DNA of 64,000 bases from Lasioglossum baleicum (GCF_051020765.1 NC_134942.1:992001-1056000); one strand, 5' to 3'; positions 24,901-39,097 are shown, counted from the stretch's first letter. A program made the numbers and translations. Notes: a model not told the origin generated them from the sequence alone.

Positions 24901-27900
24901 TCTAAATTATACAGCACAAGTTGCAGCAATGGATGCGCATATGTTAAATTACCTGCATACCGCCGTTTCCTCAAACTGTGTGTTCGTCACTGGCACTGGG
25001 AGGATCGCAGTGCCACCACTGCGAGGAGGCCCAGGACTCTGCGCGGCATATGCTGGAAGAATGTCCAGCGTGGTCGGCGCCGCGAAGAGACCTAAGGGGC
25101 GTTATTGGGATGGACCTCTCGTTGCCGGTCGTGGTCGACCACATGATCGGCAGCGAGAGGTCAAGAGCAGCGTTTGCCTCCTTCTGCGAGATTGTGATAA
25201 CGCAGAAGGAGGCAGCGGAGAGGGAGAGGGAAGCCGGCCGCCTCTCCGCCAGGAGGCTAGCATCGGCGGGGCAACCCCGACGAGGCCGACGGCTCCCTGT
25301 TAAGGGGCCGCAGACGTGAAGGCGGCGGTGGGACTACTTAGTACTTCCACCGCCGCCAAGGGGGGCTGGCCGTTAAGGCGCCCCCGGGGTGGGCAGGTCG
25401 CGGGGGCTGTGGTGGAGCAATAATCCCCTCCCCGCCTCTACAAAGATGCGACCTGCCGGTCGACCCCCCTCCTTTTATTTTATAATATTTCATTTTATTC
25501 TATATATATTTTATATTCTATATTATAAATTTTATCTTTATCTTTCATTCCCCTTTATTTTGCCCCCCCTTCTTGTGTTTGTTGTGTTTTGTCCATTGTA
25601 TTTATTTACTTATTATTATTTATTTATTTATTGACTTTTATTTTATCTATTTTATTTATACACCTTTTCATTTATTGATTTTATCTTTTATTTTATCATA
25701 TTTTTAAGTTTTATGCGGGTCGACCAGGGGGCACGGGGGGAGGGGACAGACGCGAGCCGGAACTCGCCTCTGTCCCCTCCTTGTCGCGTGCGGAAAAAAA
25801 TACAATGCAGCGTGTACGAGTATTTGCACATGTATAAAAATCGGATGGCGCGGTAACAAAAATTCTAAATTATACAGCACAAGTTGCAGCAATGGATGCG
25901 CATATGTTAAATTACCTGCATACCGCCGTTTCCTCAAACTGTGTGTTCGTCACTGGCACTGGGAGGATCGCAGTGCCACCACTGCGAGGAGGCCCAGGAC
26001 TCTGCGCGGCATATGCTGGAAGAATGTCCAGCGTGGTCGGCGCCGCGAAGAGACCTAAGGGGCGTTATTGGGATGGACCTCTCGTTGCCGGTCGTGGTCG
26101 ACCACATGATCGGCAGCGAGAGGTCAAGAGCAGCGTTTGCCTCCTTCTGCGAGATTGTGATAACGCAGAAGGAGGCAGCGGAGAGGGAGAGGGAAGCCGG
26201 CCGCCTCTCCGCCAGGAGGCTAGCATCGGCGGGGCAACCCCGACGAGGCCGACGGCTCCCTGTTAAGGGGCCGCAGACGTGAAGGCGGCGGTGGGACTAC
26301 TTAGTACTTCCACCGCCGCCAAGGGGGGCTGGCCGTTAAGGCGCCCCCGGGGTGGGCAGGTCGCGGGGGCTGTGGTGGAGCAATAATCCCCTCCCCGCCT
26401 CTACAAAGATGCGACCTGCCGGTCGACCCCCCTCCTTTTATTTTATAATATTTCATTTTATTCTATATATATTTTATATTCTATATTATAAATTTTATCT
26501 TTATCTTTCATTCCCCTTTATTTTGCCCTCCCTTATTGTGTTTGTTGTGTTTTGTCCATTGTATTTATTTACTTATTATTATTTATTTATTTATTGACTT
26601 TTATTTTATCTATTTTATCTATACACCTTTTCATTTATTGATTTCATCTTTTATTTTATCATATTTTTAAGTTTTATGCGGGTCGACCAGGGGGCACGGG
26701 GGGAGGGGACAGACGCGAGCCGGAACTCGCCTCTGTCCCCTCCTTGTCGCGTGCGGAAAAAAATACAATGCAGCGTGTACGAGTATTTGCACATGTATAA
26801 AAATCGGATGGCGCGGTAACAAAAATTCTAAATTATACAGCACAAGCTGCAGCAATGGATGCGCATATGTTAAATTACCTGCATACCGCCGTTTCCTCAA
26901 ACTGTGTGTTCGTCACTGGCACTGGGAGGATCGCAGTGCCATCACTGCGAGGAGGCCCAGGACTCTGCGCGGCATATGCTGGAAGAATGTCCAGCGTGGT
27001 CGGCGCCGCGCAGAGACCTAAGGGGCGTTATTGGAATGGACCTCTCGTTGCCGGTCGTGGTCGACCACATGATCGGCAGCGAGAGGTCAAGAGCAGCGTT
27101 TGCCTCCTTCTGCGAGATTGTGATAACGCAGAAGGAGGCAGCGGAGAGGGAGAGGGAATCCGGCCGCCTCTCCGCCAGGAGGCTAGCATCGGCGGGCAAC
27201 CCCGACGAGGCCGACGGCTCCCTGTTAAGGGGCCGCAGACGTAAAGGCGGCGGTGGGACTACTTAGTACTTCCACCGCCGCCAAGGGGGGCTGGCCGTTA
27301 AGGCGCCCCCGGGGTGGGCAGGTCGCGGGGGCTGTGGTGGAGCAATAATCCCCTCCCCGCCTCTACAAAGATGCGACCTGCCGGTCGACCCCCCTCCTTT
27401 TATTTTATAATATTTCATTTTATTCTATATATATTTTATATTCTATATTATAACATTATCTTTATCTTTCATTCCCCTTTATTTTGCCCCCCCTTCTTAT
27501 GTTTGTTGTGTTTTGTCCATTGTATTTATTTACTTATTATTATTTATTTATTTATTGACTTTTATTTTATCTATTTTATCTATACACCTTTTCATTTATT
27601 GATTTTATCTTTTATTTTATCATATTTTTAAGTTTTATGCGGGTCGACCAGGGGCACGGGGGGAGGGGACAGACGCGAGCCGGAACTCGCCTCTGTCCCC
27701 TCCTTGTCGCGTGCGGAAAAAAATACAATGCAGCGTGTACGAGTATTTGCACATGTATAAAAATCGGATGGCGCGGTAACAAAAATTCTAAATTATACAG
27801 CACAAGTTGCAGCAATGGATGCGCATATGTTAAATTACCTGCATACCGCCGTTTCCTCAAATTGTGTGTTCGTCACTGGCACTGGGAGGATCGCAGTGCC

Positions 27901-28677
27901 ATCACTGCGAGGAGGCCCAGGACTCTGCGTGGCATATGCTGGAAGAATGTCCAGCGGGGTCGGCGCCGCGCAGAGACCTAAGGGGCGTTATTGGGATGGA
28001 CCTCTCGTTGCCGGTCGTGGTCGACCACATGATCGGCAGTGAGAGGTCAAGAGCAGCGTTTGCCTCCTTCTGCGAGATTGTGATAACGCAGAAGGAGGCA
28101 GCGGAGAGGGAGAGGGAAGCCGGCCCCCTCTCCGCCAGGAGGCTAGCATCGGCGGGGCAACCCCGACGAGGCCGACGGCCCCCTGTTAAGGGGCCGCAGA
28201 CGTAAAGGCGGCGGTGGGACTACTTAGTACTTCCACCGCCGCCAAGGGGGGCTGGCCGTTAAGGCGCCCCCGGGGTGGGCAGGTCGCGGGGGCTGTGGTG
28301 GAGCAATAATCCCCTCCCCGCCTCTACAAAGATGCGACCTGCCGGTCGACCCCCCTCCTTTTATTTTATAATATTTCATTTTATTCTATATATATTTTAT
28401 ATTCTATATTATAAATTTTATCTTTATCTTTCATTCCCCTTTATTTTGCCCCCCTTCTTATGTTTGTTGTGTTTTGTCCATTGTATTTATTTACTTATTA
28501 TTATTTATTTATTTATTGACTTTTATTTTATCTATTTTATCTATACACCTTTTCATTTATTGATTTTATCTTTTATTTTATCATATTTTTAAGTTTTATG
28601 CGGGTCGACCAGGGGGCACGGGGGGACGGGACAGACGCGAGCCGGAACTCGCCTCTGTCCCCTCCTTGTCGCGTGTC
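21947..28677 (+). repeat. Satellite units 24-30 (g, d, f-like, e, e, f, h)
   Basis: Unit 24 copies unit 7 in its LINE part; its T-rich part has TATATAATTTC instead of TATAATATTTC. Unit 25 copies unit 4. Unit 26 is f-like with GGTCATGGTCGAC and an H-like GTAAGTGG/GGAGGTACT 3' UTR. Unit 27 is class e in the GC-rich half with a g-like T-rich half (CCTTCTTGTG, TATTTTATTTATAC). Units 28-30 copy units 8-10 at an offset of about 19066 bp. The class order differs from that of units 4-10, so blocks have been shuffled as well as duplicated. Confidence 0.88.
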
Positions 28678-29492
28678 GAAAAAAATACAATGCAACGTGT
28701 ACGAGTATTTGCACATGTATAAAAATCGGATGGCGCGGTAACAAAAATTCTAAATTATACTGCACAAGTTGCAGCAATGGATGCGCATATGTTAAATTAC
28801 CTGCATACCGCCGTTTCCTCAAACTGTGTGTTCGTAACTGGCACTGGGAGGATCGCAGTGCCACCACTGCGAGGAGGCCCAGGACTCTGCGCGGATTGTG
28901 ATAACGCAGAAGGAGGCAGCGGAGAGGGAAGGCGACCCCCTCTCCGCCAGGAGGTTAGCATCGGCGGGGCAACCCCGACGAGGCCGACGGCCCCCTGTAA
29001 GTGGCCGCAGACGTAATGGCGGCGGAGGTACTACTTAGTACTTCCACCGCCGCCAAGGGGGGCTGGCCGTTAAGGCTCCCCTGGGGTGGGCAGGTTGCGG
29101 GGGGCGAGGTGGAGCAATAATCCCCTCCCCCCATCTACAAAGATGCGACCTGCCGGTCGACCCCCCTCCTTTTATTTTATAATATTTCATTTTATTCTAT
29201 ATATATTTTATATTCTATATTATAAATTTTATCTTTATCTTTTATTCCCCTTTATTTTGCCCCCCTTCTTATGTTTGTTGTGTTTTGTCCATTGTATCTA
29301 TTTACTTATTATTATTTATTTATTTATTGACTTTTATTTTATCTATTTTATCTATACACCTTTTCATTTATTGATTTTATCTTTTATTTTATCGTATTTT
29401 TAAGTTTTATGAGGGTCTACGTGGGGGGTGGGACGGGGGGAGGGGACAGACGCGAGCCGGAACTCGCCTCTGTCCCCTCCTTGTCGCGTGCG
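28678..29492 (+). repeat. Short satellite unit 31 (815 bp, copy of unit 11)
   Basis: Carries the same 144-bp deletion (junction about 28893/28894) and the same private changes as unit 11 (GTGTCGAAAA, TGCAACG, TATACTGCAC). It was therefore copied with its neighbours and is not an independent deletion. Confidence 0.9.
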
Positions 29493-32400
29493 GAAAAAAA
29501 TGCAATGCAGCGTGTACGAGTATTTGCACATGTATAAAAATCGAATGGCGCGGTAACAAAAATTCTAAATTATACAGCACAAGTTGCAGCAATGCATGCG
29601 CATAAGTTAAATTACCTGCATACAGCCGTTTCCTCAAACTGTGTGTTCATAACTGGCACTGGGAGGATCGCAGTGCCACCACTGCGCGGAGGCCCAGGAC
29701 TCTGCACGGCATACGCTGGAAGAATGTCCAGCGTGGTCGGCACCGCGCAGAGACCTAAGGGGCGTTATTGGGATGGACCTCTCGTTGCCGGTCGTGGTCG
29801 ACCACATAATCGGCAGCGAGAGGTCAAGAGCAGCGTTTGCCTCCTTCTGCGAGATTGTGATAACGCAGAAGGAGGCAGCGGAGAGGGAAGGCGACCCCCT
29901 CTCCGCCAGGAGGTTAGCATCGGCGGGGCAACCCCGACGAGGCCGACGGCCCCCTGTAAGTGGCCGCAGACGTAATGGCGGCGGAGGTACTACTTAGTAC
30001 TTCCACCGCCGCCAAGGGGGGCTGGCCGTTAAGGCTCCCCTGGGGTGGGCAGGTTGCGGGGGGCGAGGTGGAGCAATAATCCCCTCCCCCCATCTACAAA
30101 GATGCGACCTGCCGGTCGACCCCCCTCCTTTTATTTTATAATATTTCATTTTATTCTATATATATTTTATATTCTATATTATAAATTTTATCTTTATCTT
30201 TTATTCCCCTTTATTTTGCCCCCCTTCTTATGTTTGTTGTGTTTTGTCCATTGTATCTATTTACTTATTATTATTTATTTATTTATTGACTTTTATTTTA
30301 TCTATTTTATCTATACACCTTTTCATTTATTGATTTTATCTTTTATTTTATCGTATTTTTAAGTTTTATGAGGGTCTACGTGGGGGGTGGGACGGGGGGA
30401 GGGGACAGACGCGAGCCGGAACTCGCCTCTGTCCCCTCCTTGTCGCGTGCGGAAAAAAATGCAATGCAGCGTGTACGAGTATTTGCACATGTATAAAAAT
30501 CGAATGGCGCGGTAACAAAAATTCTAAATTATACAGCACAAGTTGCAGCAATGCATGCGCATAAGTTAAATTACCTGCATACAGCCGTTTCCTCAAACTG
30601 TGTGTTCATAACTGGCACTGGGAGGATCGCAGTGCCACCACTGCGCGGAGGCCCAGGACTCTGCACGGCATACGCTGGAAGAATGTCCAGCGTGGTCGGC
30701 ACCGCGCAGAGACCTAAGGGGCGTTATTGGGATGGACCTCTCGTTGCCGGTCGTGGTCGACCACATAATCGGCAGCGAGAGGTCAAGAGCAGCGTTTGCC
30801 TCCTTCTGCGAGATTGTGATAACGCAGAAGGAGGCAGCGGAGAGGGAAGGCGACCCCCTCTCCGCCAGGAGGTTAGCATCGGCGGGGCAACCCCGACGAG
30901 GCCGACGGCCCCCTGTAAGTGGCCGCAGACGTAATGGCGGCGGAGGTACTACTTAGTACTTCCACCGCCGCCAAGGGGGGCTGGCCGTTAAGGCTCCCCT
31001 GGGGTGGGCAGGTTGCGGGGGGCGAGGTGGAGCAATAATCCCCTCCCCCCATCTACAAAGATGCGACCTGCCGGTCGACCCCCCTCCTTTTATTTTATAA
31101 TATTTCATTTTATTCTATATATATTTTATATTCTATATTATAAATTTTATCTTTATCTTTTATTCCCCTTTATTTTGCCCCCCTTCTTATGTTTGTTGTG
31201 TTTTGTCCATTGTATCTATTTACTTATTATTATTTATTTATTTATTGACTTTTATTTTATCTATTTTATCTATACACCTTTTCATTTATTGATTTTATCT
31301 TTTATTTTATCGTATTTTTAAGTTTTATGAGGGTCTACGTGGGGGGTGGGACGGGGGGAGGGGACAGACGCGAGCCGGAACTCGCCTCTGTCCCCTCCTT
31401 GTCGCGTGCGGAAAAAAATGCAATGCAGCGTGTACGAGTATTTGCACATGTATAAAAATCGAATGGCGCGGTAACAAAAATTCTAAATTATACAGCACAA
31501 GTTGCAGCAATGCATGCGCATAAGTTAAATTACCTGCATACAGCCGTTTCCTCAAACTGTGTGTTCATAACTGGCACTGGGAGATTCGCAGTGCCACCAC
31601 TGCGCGGAGGCCCAGGACTCTGCACGGCATACGCTGGAAGAATGTCCAGCGTGGTCGGCACCGCGCAGAGACCTAAGGGGCGTTATTGGGATGGACCTCT
31701 CGTTGCCGGTCGTGGTCGACCACATAATCGGCAGCGAGAGGTCAAGAGCAGCGTTTGCCTCCTTCTGCGAGATTGTGATAACGCAGAAGGAGGCAGCGGA
31801 GAGGGAAGGCGACCCCCTCTCCGCCAGGAGGTTAGCATCGGCGGGGCAACCCCGACGAGGCCGACGGCCCCCTGTAAGTGGCCGCAGACGTAATGGCGGC
31901 GGAGGTACTACTTAGTACTTCCACCGCCGCCAAGGGGGGCTGGCCGTTAAGGCTCCCCTGGGGTGGGCAAGTTGCGGGGGGCGAGGTGGAGCAATAATCC
32001 CCTCCCCCCATCTACAAAGATGCGACCTGCCGGTCGACCCCCCTCCTTTTATTTTATAATATTTCATTTTATTCTATATATATTTTATATTCTATATTAT
32101 AAATTTTATCTTTATCTTTTATTCCCCTTTATTTTGCCCCCCTTCTTATGTTTGTTGTGTTTTGTCCATTGTATCTATTTACTTATTATTATTTATTTAT
32201 TTATTGACTTTTATTTTATCTATTTTATCTATACACCTTTTCATTTATTGATTTTATCTTTTATTTTATCGTATTTTTAAGTTTTATGAGGGTCTACGTG
32301 GGGGGTGGGACGGGGGGAGGGGACAGACGCGAGCCGGAACTCGCCTCTGTCCCCTCCTTGTCGCGTGCGGAAAAAAATGCAATGCAGCGTGTACGAGTAT

Positions 32401-35250
32401 TTGCACATGTATAAAAATCGAATGGCGCGGTAACAAAAATTCTAAATTATACAGCACAAGTTGCAGCAATGCATGCGCATAAGTTAAATTACCTGCATAC
32501 AGCCGTTTCCTCAAACTGTGTGTTCATAACTGGCACTGGGAGGATCGCAGTGCCACCACTGCGCGGAGGCCCAGGACTCTGCACGGCATACGCTGGAAGA
32601 ATGTCCAGCGTGGTCGGCACCGCGCAGAGACCTAAGGGGCGTTATTGGGATGGACCTCTCGTTGCCGGTCGTGGTCGACCACATAATCGGCAGCGAGAGG
32701 TCAAGAGCAGCGTTTGCCTCCTTCTGCGAGATTGTGATAACGCAGAAGGAGGCAGCGGAGAGGGAAGGCGACCCCCTCTCCGCCAGGAGGTTAGCATCGG
32801 CGGGGCAACCCCGACGAGGCCGACGGCCCCCTGTAAGTGGCCGCAGACGTAATGGCGGCGGAGGTACTACTTAGTACTTCCACCGCCGCCAAGGGGGGCT
32901 GGCCGTTAAGGCTCCCCTGGGGTGGGCAGGTTGCGGGGGGCGAGGTGGAGCAATAATCCCCTCCCCCCATCTACAAAGATGCGACCTGCCGGTCGACCCC
33001 CCTCCTTTTATTTTATAATATTTCATTTTATTCTATATATATTTTATATTCTATATTATAAATTTTATCTTTATCTTTTATTCCCCTTTATTTTGCCCCC
33101 CTTCTTATGTTTGTTGTGTTTTGTCCATTGTATCTATTTACTTATTATTATTTATTTATTTATTGACTTTTATTTTATCTATTTTATCTATACACCTTTT
33201 CATTTATTGATTTTATCTTTTATTTTATCGTATTTTTAAGTTTTATGAGGGTCTACGTGGGGGGTGGGACGGGGGGAGGGGACAGACGCGAGCCGGAACT
33301 CGCCTCTGTCCCCTCCTTGTCGCGTGCGGAAAAAAATGCAATGCAGCGTGTACGAGTATTTGCACATGTATAAAAATCGAATGGCGCGGTAACAAAAATT
33401 CTAAATTATACAGCACAAGTTGCAGCAATGCATGCGCATAAGTTAAATTACCTGCATACAGCCGTTTCCTCAAACTGTGTGTTCATAACTGGCACTGGGA
33501 GGATCGCAGTGCCACCACTGCGCGGAGGCCCAGGACTCTGCACGGCATACGCTGGAAGAATGTCCAGCGTGGTCGGCACCGCGCAGAGACCTAAGGGGCG
33601 TTATTGGGATGGACCTCTCGTTGCCGGTCGTGGTCGACCACATAATCGGCAGCGAGAGGTCAAGAGCAGCGTTTGCCTCCTTCTGCGAGATTGTGATAAC
33701 GCAGAAGGAGGCAGCGGAGAGGGAAGGCGACCCCCTCTCCGCCAGGAGGTTAGCATCGGCGGGGCAACCCCGACGAGGCCGACGGCCCCCTGTAAGTGGC
33801 CGCAGACGTAATGGCGGCGGAGGTACTACTTAGTACTTCCACCGCCGCCAAGGGGGGCTGGCCGTTAAGGCTCCCCTGGGGTGGGCAGGTTGCGGGGGGC
33901 GAGGTGGAGCAATAATCCCCTCCCCCCATCTACAAAGATGCGACCTGCCGGTCGACCCCCCCTCCTTTTATTTTATAATATTTCATTTTATTCTATATAT
34001 ATTTTATATTCTATATTATAAATTTTATCTTTATCTTTTATTCCCCTTTATTTTGCCCCCCTTCTTATGTTTGTTGTGTTTTGTCCATTGTATCTATTTA
34101 CTTATTATTATTTATTTATTTATTGACTTTTATTTTATCTATTTTATCTATACACCTTTTCATTTATTGATTTTATCTTTTATTTTATCGTATTTTTAAG
34201 TTTTATGAGGGTCTACGTGGGGGGTGGGACGGGGGGAGGGGACAGACGCGAGCCGGAACTCGCCTCTGTCCCCTCCTTGTCGCGTGCGGAAAAAAATGCA
34301 ATGCAGCGTGTACGAGTATTTGCACATGTATAAAAATCGAATGGCGCGGTAACAAAAATTCTAAATTATACAGCACAAGTTGCAGCAATGCATGCGCATA
34401 AGTTAAATTACCTGCATACAGCCGTTTCCTCAAACTGTGTGTTCATAACTGGCACTGGGAGGATCGCAGTGCCACCACTGCGCGGAGGCCCAGGACTCTG
34501 CACGGCATACGCTGGAAGAATGTCCAGCGTGGTCGGCACCGCGCAGAGACCTAAGGGGCGTTATTGGGATGGACCTCTCGTTGCCGGTCGTGGTCGACCA
34601 CATAATCGGCAGCGAGAGGTCAAGAGCAGCGTTTGCCTCCTTCTGCGAGATTGTGATAACGCAGAAGGAGGCAGCGGAGAGGGAAGGCGACCCCCTCTCC
34701 GCCAGGAGGTTAGCATCGGCGGGGCAACCCCGACGAGGCCGACGGCCCCCTGTTAAGGGGCCGCAGACGTAAAGGCGGCGGTGGGACTACTTAGTACTTC
34801 CACCGCCGCCAAGGGGGGCTGGCCGTTAAGGCGCCCCCGGGGTGGGCAGGTTCGCGGGGGCCGTGGTGGAGCAATATTCCCCTCCCCGCCTCTACAAAGA
34901 TGCGACCTGCCGGTCGACCCCCCTCCTTTTATTTTATAATATTTCATTTTATTCTATATATATTTTATATTCTATATTATAAATTTTATCTTTATCTTTT
35001 ATTCCCCTTTATTTTGCCCCCCTTCTTATGTTTGTTGTGTTTTGTCCATTGTATCTATTTACTTATTATTATTTATTTATTTATTGACTTTTATTTTATC
35101 TATTTTATCTATACACCTTTTCATTTATTGATTTTATCTTTTATTTTATCGTATTTTTAAGTTTTATGAGGGTCTACGTGGGGGGTGGGACGGGGGGAGG
35201 GGACAGACGCGAGCCGGAACTCGCCTCTGTCCCCTCCTTGTCGCGTTGCG
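29493..35250 (+). repeat. Homogenised class H units 32-37
   Basis: Six H units, the last an H' chimera. The few differences seen by eye are GAGATTCGC for GAGGATCGC (about 31582) and GGGCAAGTTG for GGGCAGGTTG (about 31970) in unit 34, and one extra C in the run at about 33955-33961 in unit 36, which makes it 960 bp. Unit 37 returns to non-H 3' UTR sequence with CAGGTTCGCGG and CAATATTCCCC. This is the longest near-identical stretch in the window and looks recently amplified. Confidence 0.92.
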
Positions 35251-38200
35251 GAAAAAAATACAATGCAGCGTGTACGAGTATTTGCACATGTATAAAAATC
35301 GGATGGCGCGGTAACAAAAATTCTAAATTATACAGCACAAGTTGCAGCAATGGATGCGCATATGTTAAATTACCTGCATACCGCCGTTTCCTCAAACTTT
35401 GTGTTCGTAACTGGCACTGGGAGGATCGCAGTGCCACCACTGCGAGGAGGCCCAGGACTCTGCGCGTCATACGCTGGAAGAATGTCCAGCGTGGTCGGCA
35501 CGGCGCAGAGACCTAAGGGGCGTTATTGGGATGGACCTCACGTTACCGGTCGTGGTCGACCACATGATCGGCAGGAAGAGGTCAAGAGCAGCGTTTGCCT
35601 CCTTCTGCGAGATTGTGATAACGCAGAAGGAGGCAGCGGAGAGGGAGAGGGAAGCCGGCCCCCTCTCCGCCAGGAGGCTAGCATCGGCGGGGCAACCCCG
35701 ACGAGGCCGACGGCCCCCTGTTAAGGGGCCGCAGACGTAAAGGCGGCGGTGGGACTACTTAGTACTTCCACCGCCGCCAAGGGGGGCTGGCCGTTAAGGC
35801 GCCCCCGGGGTGGGCAGCTCGCGGGGGGCGAGGTGGAGCAATAATCCCCTCCCCCCTCTACAAAGATGCGACCTGCCGGTCGACCCCCCTCCTTTTATTT
35901 TATAATATTTCATTTTATTCTATATATATTTTATATTCTATATTATAAATTTTATCTTTATCTTTCATTCCCCTTTATTTTGCCCCCCCTTCTTATGTTT
36001 GTTGTGTTTTGTCCATTGTATTTATTTACTTATTATTATTTATTTATTTATTGACTTTTATTTTATCTATTTTATCTATACACCTTTTCATTTATTGATT
36101 TTATCTTTTATTTTATCATATTTTTAAGTTTTATGCGGGTCGACCAGGGGGCACGGGGGGAGGGGACAGACGCGAGCCGGAACTCGCCTCTGTCCCCTCC
36201 TTGTCGCGTGCGGAAAAAAATACAATGCAGCGTGTACGAGTATTTGCACATGTATAAAAATCGGATGGCGCGGTAACAAAAATTCTAAATTATACAGCAC
36301 AAGTTGCAGCTATGGATGCGCATATGTTAAATTACCTGCATACCGCCGTTTCCTCAAACTGTGTGTTTGTCACTGGCACTGGGAGGATCGCAGTGCCACC
36401 ACTGCGAGGAGGCCCAGGACTCTGCGCGGCATATGCTGGAAGAATGTCCAGCGTGGTCGGCGCCGCGCAGAGACCTAAGGGGCGTTATTGGGATGGACCT
36501 CTCGTTGCCGGTCGTGGTCGACCACATGATCGGCAGCGAGAGGTCAAGAGCAGCGTTTGCCTCCTTCTGCGAGATTGTGATAACGCAGAAGGAGGCAGCG
36601 GAGAGGGAAGGCGACCCCCTCTCCGCCAGGAGGTTAGCATCGGCGGGGCAACCCCGACGAGGCCGACGGCCCCCTGTTAAGGGGCCGCAGACGTAAAGGC
36701 GGCGGTGGGACTACTTAGTACTTCCACCGCCGCCAAGGGGGGCTGGCCGTTAAGGCGCCCCCGGGGTGGGCAGGTTCGCGGGGGCCGTGGTGGAGCAATA
36801 TTCCCCTCCCCGCCTCTACAAAGATGCGACCTGCCGGTCGACCCCCCTCCTTTTATTTTATAATATTTCATTTTATTCTATATATATTTTATATTCTATA
36901 TTATAAATTTTATCTTTATCTTTTATTCCCCTTTATTTTGCCCCCCTTCTTATGTTTGTTGTGTTTTGTCCATTGTATCTATTTACTTATTATTATTTAT
37001 TTATTTATTGACTTTTATTTTATCTATTTTATCTATACACCTTTTCATTTATTGATTTTATCTTTTATTTTATCGTATTTTTAAGTTTTATGAGGGTCTA
37101 CGTGGGGGGTGGGACGGGGGGAGGGGACAGACGCGAGCCGGAACTCGCCTCTGTCCCCTCCTTGTCGCGTTGCGGAAAAAAATACAATGCAGCGTGTACG
37201 AGTATTTGCACATGTATAAAAATCGGATGGCGCGGCAACAAAAATTCTAAATTATACAGCACAAGTTGCAGCAATGGATGCGCATATGTTAAATTACCTG
37301 CATACCGCCGTTTCCTCAAACTTTGTGTTCGTAACTGGCACTGGGAGGATCGCAGTGCCACCACTGCGAGGAGGCCCAGGACTCTGCGCGTCATACGCTG
37401 GAAGAATGTCCAGCGTGGTCGGCACGGCGCAGAGACCTAAGGGGCGTTATTGGGATGGACCTCACGTTACCGGTCGTGGTCGACCACATGATCGGCAGGA
37501 AGAGGTCAAGAGCAGCGTTTGCCTCCTTCTGCGAGATTGTGATAACGCAGAAGGAGGCAGCGGAGAGGGAGAGGGAAGCCGGCCCCCTCTCCGCCAGGAG
37601 GCTAGCATCGGCGGGGCAACCCCGACGAGGCCGACGGCCCCCTGTTAAGGGGCCGCAGACGTAAAGGCGGCGGTGGGACTACTTAGTACTTCCACCGCCG
37701 CCAAGGGGGGCTGGCCGTTAAGGCGCCCCCGGGGTGGGCAGCTCGCGGGGGGCGAGGTGGAGCAATAATCCCCTCCCCCCTCTACAAAGATGCGACCTGC
37801 CGGTCGACCCCCCTCCTTTTATTTTATAATATTTCATTTTATTCTATATATATTTTATATTCTATATTATAAATTTTATCTTTATCTTTCATTCCCCTTT
37901 ATTTTGCCCCCCCTTCTTATGTTTGTTGTGTTTTGTCCATTGTATTTATTTACTTATTATTATTTATTTATTTATTGACTTTTATTTTATCTATTTTATC
38001 TATACACCTTTTCATTTATTGATTTTATCTTTTATTTTATCATATTTTTAAGTTTTATGCGGGTCGACCAGGGGGCACGGGGGGAGGGGACAGACGCGAG
38101 CCGGAACTCGCCTCTGTCCCCTCCTTGTCGCGTGCGGAAAAAAATACAATGCAGCGTGTACGAGTATTTGCACATGTATAAAAATCGGATGGCGCGGTAA

Positions 38201-39097
38201 CAAAAATTCTAAATTATACAGCACAAGTTGCAGCTATGGATGCGCATATGTTAAATTACCTGCATACCGCCGTTTCCTCAAACTGTGTGTTTGTCACTGG
38301 CACTGGGAGGATCGCAGTGCCACCACTGCGAGGAGGCCCAGGACTCTGCGCGGCATATGCTGGAAGAATGTCCAGCGTGGTCGGCGCCGCGCAGAGACCT
38401 AAGGGGCGTTATTGGGATGGACCTCTCGTTGCCGGTCGTGGTCGACCACATGATCGGCAGCGAGAGGTCAAGAGCAGCGTTTGCCTCCTTCTGCGAGATT
38501 GTGATAACGCAGAAGGAGGCAGCGGAGAGGGAAGGCGACCCCCTCTCCGCCAGGAGGTTAGCATCGGCGGGGCAACCCCGACGAGGCCGACGGCCCCCTG
38601 TTAAGGGGCCGCAGACGTAAAGGCGGCGGTGGGACTACTTAGTACTTCCACCGCCGCCAAGGGGGGCTGGCCGTTAAGGCGCCCCCGGGGTGGGCAGGTT
38701 CGCGGGGGCCGTGGTGGAGCAATAATCCCCTCCCCGCCTCTACAAAGATGCGACCTGCCGGTCGACCCCCCTCCTTTTATTTTATAATATTTCATTTTAT
38801 TCTATATATATTTTATATTCTATATTATAAATTTTATCTTTATCTTTCATTCCCCTTTATTTTGCCCCCCCCCCTTCTTATGTTTGTTGTGTTTTGTTCA
38901 TTGTATTTATTTACTTATTATTATTTATTTATTTATTGACTTTTATTTTATCTATTTTATCTATACACCTTTTCATTTATTGATTTTATCTTTTATTTTA
39001 TCATATTTTTAAGTTTTATGCGGTTCGACCAGGGGGCACGGGGGGAGGGGACAGACGCGAGCCGGAACTCGCCTCTGTCCCCTCCTTGTCGCGTGCG
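35251..39097 (+). repeat. Dimer-organised satellite units 38-41 (2 x 1924 bp)
   Basis: Units 38 and 40 share GCGCGTCATACGCTGG, CTCACGTTACCGG and GGCAGGAAGAGG. Units 39 and 41 share GCAGCTATGGATG and GTGTTTGTCACTGG. The pairs repeat at an exact 1924-bp offset, a two-unit higher-order repeat. Within it only small changes are seen, such as GCGGCAACAA in unit 40 and AATAATCCCC against AATATTCCCC after units 41 and 39. The T-rich part of unit 41 carries the longest C run of the array. Confidence 0.9.
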
